Below the pieces are notes generated by a model. That model worked only from the letters and a program-made list of their open reading frames with translations. It made no database searches and was not told the origin of the DNA. Source: Liquidambar formosana (taxonomy: Eukaryota > Streptophyta > Magnoliopsida > Saxifragales > Altingiaceae). From it: a DNA stretch of 64,000 nt. Position numbers and translations under genes: made by a program. The stretch covers positions 30,438,069 to 30,502,068 of the forward strand of contig CM077828.1 in NCBI GenBank assembly GCA_039720395.1. Direction: 5' to 3'. This document shows positions 57,650-64,000 of this stretch, piece by piece (within the stretch, counting starts at the first letter, position 1; each line of letters opens with the position of its first letter).

Positions 57650-60586
57650 TTAATCTGCCTTGACCTCAGGCGATTGGATTGTAGTGGGGTACAGAAATTT
57701 CTTGGCTCCAGTGAGATCTAGGATCTTTTTGCTGGGCGCTTCCTCGGGTGAGCCCCCTGGCCTAGTAACGTACATCAATCGGTAACACCACTCGATCAGC
57801 TCAGGGCAAAACACCTTCCAAAAATAGGTGACCTTGAACCATGCTGGCTCTGTCACGTATCTCTCTCCCCTGCAAGCACCGTTCACGATCGCCTTGGCGC
57901 ACGCTCCTGCTAATGCAACTGGGGATATGCTCACTTGAACCTAATCAACAGACATTTTTCAAAATAATCGAGGGCATGATCTACTGTTTTGTTTAGTGAA
58001 AAGAAACCACTACTCTATTAACGGTTATCCTGAGAAATAAAGAGGATGTGTCCCACTCCTTGTAAAAATTCGATTATGTAAAAGCCAGAGTAACATATGC
58101 TTCAATTACAGGTTGACCCGTATACAGGTCTTTCCTTATAGAGGATGCATAGAACTAAATTAGAACCAAAGGGTACGTCCATGTCTACCCCCAAACTTTA
58201 AATTTTTTGTAACATATACATACATTTACATATAGCTATATAAGTATTAAAGTACGTAATTTAGCCCAAAAATTACACCTACCCATCCCAAAACCCAAGA
58301 TCCTAACTCATTTTATTTTCCATTTCTTTATGTAGTTTTGAATATTAGTATAGTTCTCATTCTTGAATGGTGAAATTTCTCTAGTTCATAGTCTGGCCCC
58401 CAAGATGAAACCTTGCTTCTGTCCCTTATAACCATGTGAAAATTCTGGTAGGTAAAGACCATACCGTAACCTATGTTTGAAACATGACCAAGTGCATGTG
58501 TCTGTGCAACACGTGCTTAGAACATAACCGCATACATATATATATAAAAAGAACAGCAGAGGAAAATTAAGCTTACATCCCTCAGTGCTTGATCAACTTC
58601 CATTTTGCCTTCCCTCAATAGGTATTTGCCTCGGGTCATTTCGGACTCAACAAATCCTGGAGTCACAATTGTTATTCCAATGTCGGACCCAAGTTCAACC
58701 CTCAATGTCTCGTATAACGCCATCATTGCTGCTTTGCTTGCCTAAGGTGGCCATTGAAGTATTAGACCTCATCACTAAAAGAAAACAGAGAAAATAAGAG
58801 GGCAAAGGGGAACAGGCAAGAATTTCCAGTGGGACTCACATTATAGAAGCTCATTCTTGGCATAGGCAACCATGAAGCAGATGATGAAAGGACCACGATT
58901 TTGCCTCTGCTGTTTCTAAGGTATGGAACGGCAAAACGGGTGGTGTACACTGAACCCCAGAAATTTATATCCTTTTACCACAAAGCATGGAAACTCAAAA
59001 TTTGAAGATTACAAATCAGGAGGTAATTTTCCCTTTTCTATTAGTGGTGGGGTACCCAACTCAATTTGTCCAGAGTCACTTGCCCGTTGATAGGATCAGT
59101 ACATCGGTTAATTCAAAATTTCTTTTAAAAAAACAATTCACTTTCCAGTAAGCTTGAAGCCAGATCATTTACTCGATCAATAAGTAAGAAAAATGCTATT
59201 AGGCTTCCATGTCATCGATTAGTACCATCCAAATGAAAAATGTTATTAGACTATCATGTTATTAACCAGTACCACGATAATTGAACAATCAGATTTGGGC
59301 ACTTTATTATCATCTTATATATAATAATTAAAATAAAAAGTGTTTGATCAATTATTACCATAATGGTTCTAAAGGCAGTGATATCGGTTGACTCTTCAAA
59401 CAAGCATACAGAAGTGACCCCTGCGTTATTCACCAGATGATCCACTGCATCACATTAACCCATGCATCTTGGGTTAAAACACCATCAAATGCTCATAAAA
59501 TCACAAAACAAAAAATTAATATAATTCGAAGAAATTAACCCTATAAACTATCACTCACATCGCCCAAAGTGATTCAATGTCTCATCAACAAGCCGCCTGC
59601 AGTCTTCAACCCTCGCAACATCAGCACGAATCGCAATAACATCCGGAGAGCCGAGCTCTAGTGCTCTATCCGCCACTTCTCGGAGCAGCTTCTCTCTCCT
59701 TGCAGCTAGGGCTAAGCATGCTCCTCTCCTAGCATACTCATAAGCAAGATGCTACACACACACTCAAAATAAGCACACATAATAAGGTAGAAATTGAGGC
59801 AATCGCCTTAGATCCTAGCTTTTAAAGTCACAACCTACTCATTAAAAAGCCCATATACAAAAGATCTTATTAAAAATTTGGAGGCCTATTGGCACCCAAA
59901 AACTTGCTTTTCATCCCACTTATTTTACATTTTAAGATTTTATGAAAAATATATAAGGTTTTTATAAAAACTTATAGCGTTTTCTATTAGAAAACATCAT
60001 TTTGAATAACTTTTTAAAAGTAAGTTCTTCCAAAATCTATCGTTTGAATGGGCTTTTTAGTCATTTATGATGTGGACACTATAAATAGCAAAAAAGTCTA
60101 TTGAAACGATAGATTTTGGAAAAACTTTCTTCTAAAAAGTTGTTCAAAATTATGTTTTCTAACAAAATACGCAATCAGTTTTTATGAAAATCTTCTATAT
60201 TTTTCATAAATCTTTTAAGTTGAAAATAAGTGAGGGATGAAAAGCAAGTCTTTGGGTGCCAATAGAATCCCCTTAAAAATTTTGACCTTAGACCCTATTT
60301 AAAGAAGGGACATTTTGTCATGGGGGCCTCAATTTGTACTGGGCCACTCTAATTTAGACCCAGAAATCAAAGGTTTATAGACAATTTTGGGGTTGCTCGT
60401 TACCTCGCCGATGCCTGAGGAAGCACCAGTTATGATCACAACTTTTCCTTCTACATTTTCGCTGATGATGGAACTTAAGATGGAAAGGAAGAGCTTGAAA
60501 CCCAAAAATGGTGGTAAGAGAAGGCTGAGGAAGAAGAAGGTAAATGGAGGAGCTACTATGTTGAGGAAATTGTTTATCAGATCCAT
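57650..60586 (-). CDS. Steroleosin / 11-beta-hydroxysteroid dehydrogenase-like protein (HSD1 type)
   Basis: Six exons: 60586-60404, 59751-59559, 59444-59359, 58971-58840, 58741-58577 and 57940-57650, giving 349 residues. I recall the same length for Arabidopsis HSD1. Residues ~8-40 form a hydrophobic anchor with a proline knob (VAPPFTFFFLSLLLPPF) that targets ER-derived oil bodies. The short-chain dehydrogenase core follows: NADPH-binding TGASSGIG (53-60), NNAG (131-134), the catalytic serine in VLSSSAS, and Tyr197/Lys201 in YNASK, split by intron 4. The C-terminal part contains the sterol-binding-type region and ends KKILDLTGAKKFLYPTTIQS. The family oxidises or reduces sterol-like substrates and is linked to brassinosteroid responses; the substrate here is unknown. 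It is the only complete copy of three in this cluster. A CT-repeat leader (60592-60614) touches the start. Confidence 0.95.
59881..60272. mobile_element. Inverted-repeat element (MITE) in intron 1 of the dehydrogenase
   Basis: Arms of about 170-180 bases (59881-~60055 and ~60095-60272) are reverse complements with scattered changes. The termini read CTATTGGCACCCAAA at the left and TTTGGGTGCCAATAGAA at the right. The element fills over half of intron 1 and has no coding capacity. Confidence 0.8.
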
Positions 60587-60591
60587 GGTTT

Positions 60592-60614
60592 AGAGAGAGA
60601 GAGAGAGAGAGAGA
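60592..60614 (-). repeat. (GA/CT)n microsatellite in the dehydrogenase leader
   Basis: A pyrimidine (CT) repeat on the coding strand a few bases before the ATG at 60586. The truncated paralogues have similar CT-rich leaders, so it predates their duplication. Confidence 0.8.
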
Positions 60615-62203
60615 TTATCTGATATGAGGACAAAAAATTGTAAATAATTATACCCATGAGAAGAAAGGGCTAGAAGGAGAAGGTGGTGGCAGTATTTGCA
60701 TGGCAAGCATATGACACGTAATGGAGCCAAACTGGCGGAATGGAGGTGGTGTTAACATTTGTCTTCCTATCCCCTGACCCTTGCCGTGCTCAAAATTTCT
60801 GCGGGATTATAACCTTACTGCCTTACTGGAGATAGTTTAGTCATTTTATGAGATTTTAGGGTCAAAACGGGATATACGTGGATACATTTTCTGCCACGTA
60901 GGATGTTGGGCTGCCTTTCTTGTGATGGCCCATTAAATCTAGCTCCTGGGCGCATTTAACAAGCCCACGCCAAGTATAAGTACATTGTAATGGGCCAGGC
61001 TTGACATAGGTACTTTCTCCGTTTCATGTTTGAAAAAATACATTTTTTTAGGAATTCTTTTTAGATGCTTATGCATCCATTTTTATAACCTAACTAATAT
61101 TTCAATTTTATCCGTCAAGTTTAATATAATAATTAATTGAGTTTGTTTTGTCCACGTCATATAATTAATAGCATAAATATGGGTATTTTAGAAAATTAAT
61201 TAAAATGAAGTCTTTATTTTTTTACTAAGACAATAATTTTAAAATGACTCCAAATTAAGAAAAGGAAGACAATTAGTATGAAATGGAGAGAGTACAACCT
61301 TTTTTTTTACTGTTAGAGCAGGTTCTGATTGAAGTTAAAAGTAGCCTCGGGAGAAGTAAATCTGCCCTCATGGGTGCCAATAGGTTTGAGCATGTATCCA
61401 TGTCTTTAAAATTTATGTTCCCATATGCATGGATGGGTAATTTTTTACTAGAATGCATAAAAGGCAATTCATTTTCGTTTCAAACCAGAACTTTGTTTGA
61501 ATTTGAAAGGTTAATGACAAGTCCATCTAATTCTGCAATACTCATTCAAATAATACAAAGAAAGATTTAAGGATCGGAGGGTTATGTTATACTTAAAAAT
61601 AAACTGGTAACAAAGGTTATTGTAATTCTACCATTCAAATGGTCTTATAATTTTTTATTTTATTTTTTTTTTTTTGGGCTGCCCTTATATTCTTTTGGGA
61701 AAGTTTGATCTTTCCCTTCATTCATTACTACAAACTACTCCAGCCTCCTTTGTTTGTTGACCCTTGCAATGAAATCATCTGCCCTTTTGTTTAATTCATC
61801 AGTGAGCTCTTCTTCTCAATCTAAATCCTCTCTTTCCTTCCCTACTTCTATTTTTTCTTCTCCCCAGCTTTTCCTTTCTATGTGCTCTCCATCTTTAATT
61901 ACCAAATAATCTTCTTTACTTCCTCTTCTAAGGACATCTCCAATTTTCTCTCCTTCTCGTCTTCAACAGCATGACAACTTATAAGGCTTTGAATGCGGTT
62001 TATGTACTCATCGTAGTACAAATTGCCGGCCAACGAAGAGTCCGAAGGGAAGCTCTTTCATCTTCCAACGAGGATGATAACGATAAGGTTTCTTACAATG
62101 AACAAAAACTTGGAAATGAGGAAGAGAGAACCTAGTTTTGGGAGAGTGACAAATAAGGAAACGTTCATGGAAGAACATAGGGACGGATACCAACAAGGGC
62201 TGG
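60615..62203. other. Region between the complete and 3'-truncated dehydrogenases
   Basis: No gene is supported. It contains the promoter side of the gene at 57650-60586 and unrelated AT-rich sequence. The missing exons of the truncated gene at 62204-62652 are not present here. Confidence 0.5.
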
Positions 62204-62652
62204 AACAAACCGCGCTTAGAGTCTTCGACATTGGAAACATCCGCACGAATCACCTTAACATCCGGTGAGCCGAGACGGCGGGCCTTATCAGCAACTTCTC
62301 GGAACCGGTCCTCTCTTATGTCAACAAGCACTAATCGAGCTCCTCTCCAAGCGTACTCATAAGCAAGTTGCTTCAAAAATTACAAAACAACGTACATCAT
62401 AAAAATGGAAACCCATATTGAAAGGGGAAAAAAAAGGGGTTTAAAGGGAGAGGTGGAGATTGTACAGACCTCTCCAATGCCTGAAGACGCTCCTGTGATG
62501 AGCACTACTTTTCCTGCTACGTTTTCAACGTATATAAATCTTATGATAAAAGAAAAAAACTTGAAAACTAGGTATGGTGGCATGGTGAAGAGGAGCATGA
62601 TGAGTGCTATAGGAAGAATTACAATGTTCATGAACTTTTGAATCAAATCCAT
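62204..62652 (-). pseudogene. Steroleosin/11-beta-HSD-like fragment (exon 1 and part of exon 2)
   Basis: Exon 1 (62652-62470) encodes the anchor and TGASSGIGE. Exon 2 starts at 62370 (QLAYEYAWRGARLVLV) and follows the paralogue at 49787-49979 until VEDSKR. A 2-base difference there shifts the frame near 62213, and a few bases later all similarity ends. No later exon follows. It is closer to the truncated gene at 49520-50266 (shared MDLIQK, LIMLLFT, PPYLVFKF) than to the complete gene. Confidence 0.85.
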
Positions 62653-64000
62653 TTTTCTCTCCGCTACACACACACACACGCTCAAGAGAGAAAGAGAGAA
62701 CCGATCAAAAAGATTAAAAAAAGAAGAGAGAGATAAGAGAAAAAGAGATGGAGAATGGGGTTAGTTGAGAGAAGGGCTACTCACGTTAATGTGATGAGGA
62801 AAAGAAATTAATGGGTTGGTTGAGACATGGCAAGAAAATAGCACACTATACTCTGAGAGGACACAAAGTCCCACGGAAATAAGACCAAAATTGGTAACCA
62901 GCACAATGGCTGCAGTAATTCCGGTACTCAAAAGGAGAAATTAAAGAGATAAATGAAGAATAATTAATCACATAGTACATGGACAATTTAATGTGGTTCG
63001 GTGGACAATTTAATGTGGTTCGGTGGCTTATGCTACGTCCAAAGGGATAACGATTGGATGGGTTCACTACGAAAAAAAAAAAGTACAGACAAAATAATAA
63101 AAAGTGGTTTTACAAAACAAATTTTTTTACCCATTTGAAGTAATATATTTTTATTTTTCAAATTTCACTGATTTGTTGAAACATTGACAAGGCCAGTCAT
63201 AAATTAACCGTTTTTCTTTTCTATTATGAATGGATAACGTTAAACGTAACAGTATAATACAACACTATATAGATAACAGCTAATGTAACAATTAATGAAC
63301 TTCTTGTGAATAGCTTAGAGGGTGTTGTTGTTAACCAATTGAATCATATCATATCAGGTGCTTGAACTAAGAGCTGTTTATAGCATGAATCATCGTTTAA
63401 AAGCTTTCATTCATCCCATGGGTAAGTTTCCATATATAGACTAAACAACCCCCTCCCCCTTATTTTTTCAAGCTTGTAGTTAGTTTTCTTCTATAATTTG
63501 GGGGAAAAGAAAAGAAAAGATGGGCAAAACCGATATTGCCAGATCTCATCAACTTAAAATAGGATCCCAAATGATAGTTCATATTCCCCCTCCCCTCTAA
63601 AAATGGGAATCCCTTTATTCGTTGGTAAAATAAGCCCTTGAGTTCTATTGCAGATAATGATCCAAAAACATCAAATCCACCACACACACCCAGCCGGTGT
63701 GGCACTCTGCTAACTAGATAGTCTCAATCTGTTTTTTGCTCAGGAGGTTGGATCATTGAAGTTGGATCGAGAAGCGTTTCTGCTATAATTTTGTTGCCAT
63801 TTGTGTCCCTCTGCAAAGTCGGCATTAAATATGCCGTTGCCGAGAAGATTCGAGAGAATAACTCAATTGATGTCGCCTTTTTAATAGATATGGAAATTAG
63901 TCTTGAGCATGTGCTGGACTGTGGAGATGGAGAAGGTGAGAGGTCACGGGTAAGCTTTGGGTACATATAAGGGTATTTTCGTCAGAAAACAATAAAATAG
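62653..64000. other. Right end of the window
   Basis: Contains the CA and GA-rich leader of the dehydrogenase fragment (62668-62735), a tandem 21-base duplication with core TTTAATGTGGTTCGGTGG (62979-63025), and AT-rich sequence. Positions 63740-63970 are open on both strands, but no family was recognised. Confidence 0.5.

Noticed and set aside
61283..61570. 95-codon open frame between the dehydrogenase loci
   Set aside because: No recognisable family, no paralogue, and no start context or neighbour that supports it.

Overview
This is plant nuclear DNA from an angiosperm. It is AT-rich, its genes are split by many GT-AG introns, and it carries plant-only families (type II MADS-box genes, gamma carbonic anhydrase-like, DUF3339, steroleosin-type dehydrogenase), Ty1/copia elements, MITE-like inverted repeats and many microsatellites. 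A complete TM8-type MADS gene, a clade I recall as missing from Arabidopsis, argues against Brassicaceae. The species cannot be named from the sequence. A 100-N scaffold gap lies at 47876-47975. Multi-exon genes are entered as whole spans, with exons in the evidence text.

Layout. 1-6848: an F-box/FIST-domain gene (10 exons, + strand), bracketed by two copies of a 0.3 kb repeat that suggest a tandem paralogue just left of the window. 10957-15529: a gamma carbonic anhydrase-like subunit of mitochondrial complex I (2 exons, - strand). 16827-20464: a tandem duplication carrying two copies of an unrecognised ~105-residue protein gene. 22634-26676: a TM8-like MADS-box gene (8 exons, - strand). 33376-37697: a SEPALLATA-like MADS-box gene (8 exons, + strand, one GC-AG intron), head to head with TM8. 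39109-39318: a DUF3339 small membrane protein. 40219-46774: an old, internally deleted Ty1/copia element. 49520-62652: three steroleosin/11-beta-hydroxysteroid dehydrogenase-like loci on the - strand. The middle one is complete and the outer two are truncated. A very young Ty1/copia element (51468-56863; LTRs 188/189 identical) sits between the first and second.

The strongest architectural observation is that the FIST F-box, gamma-CAL and DUF3339 genes appear in the same order as the Arabidopsis neighbours I recall as At5g63520, At5g63510 and At5g63500. Here the MADS pair and the small tandem genes lie between gamma-CAL and DUF3339. The window therefore looks like a conserved angiosperm block in which a TM8-SEP pair is kept (or was inserted), followed by a retrotransposon-rich dehydrogenase cluster. 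I found no convincing new multi-gene system. The most useful leads are the TM8-SEP pair, the unrecognised tandem small genes, the hairpin arrays in the retrotransposon leaders, and the large inverted repeats.
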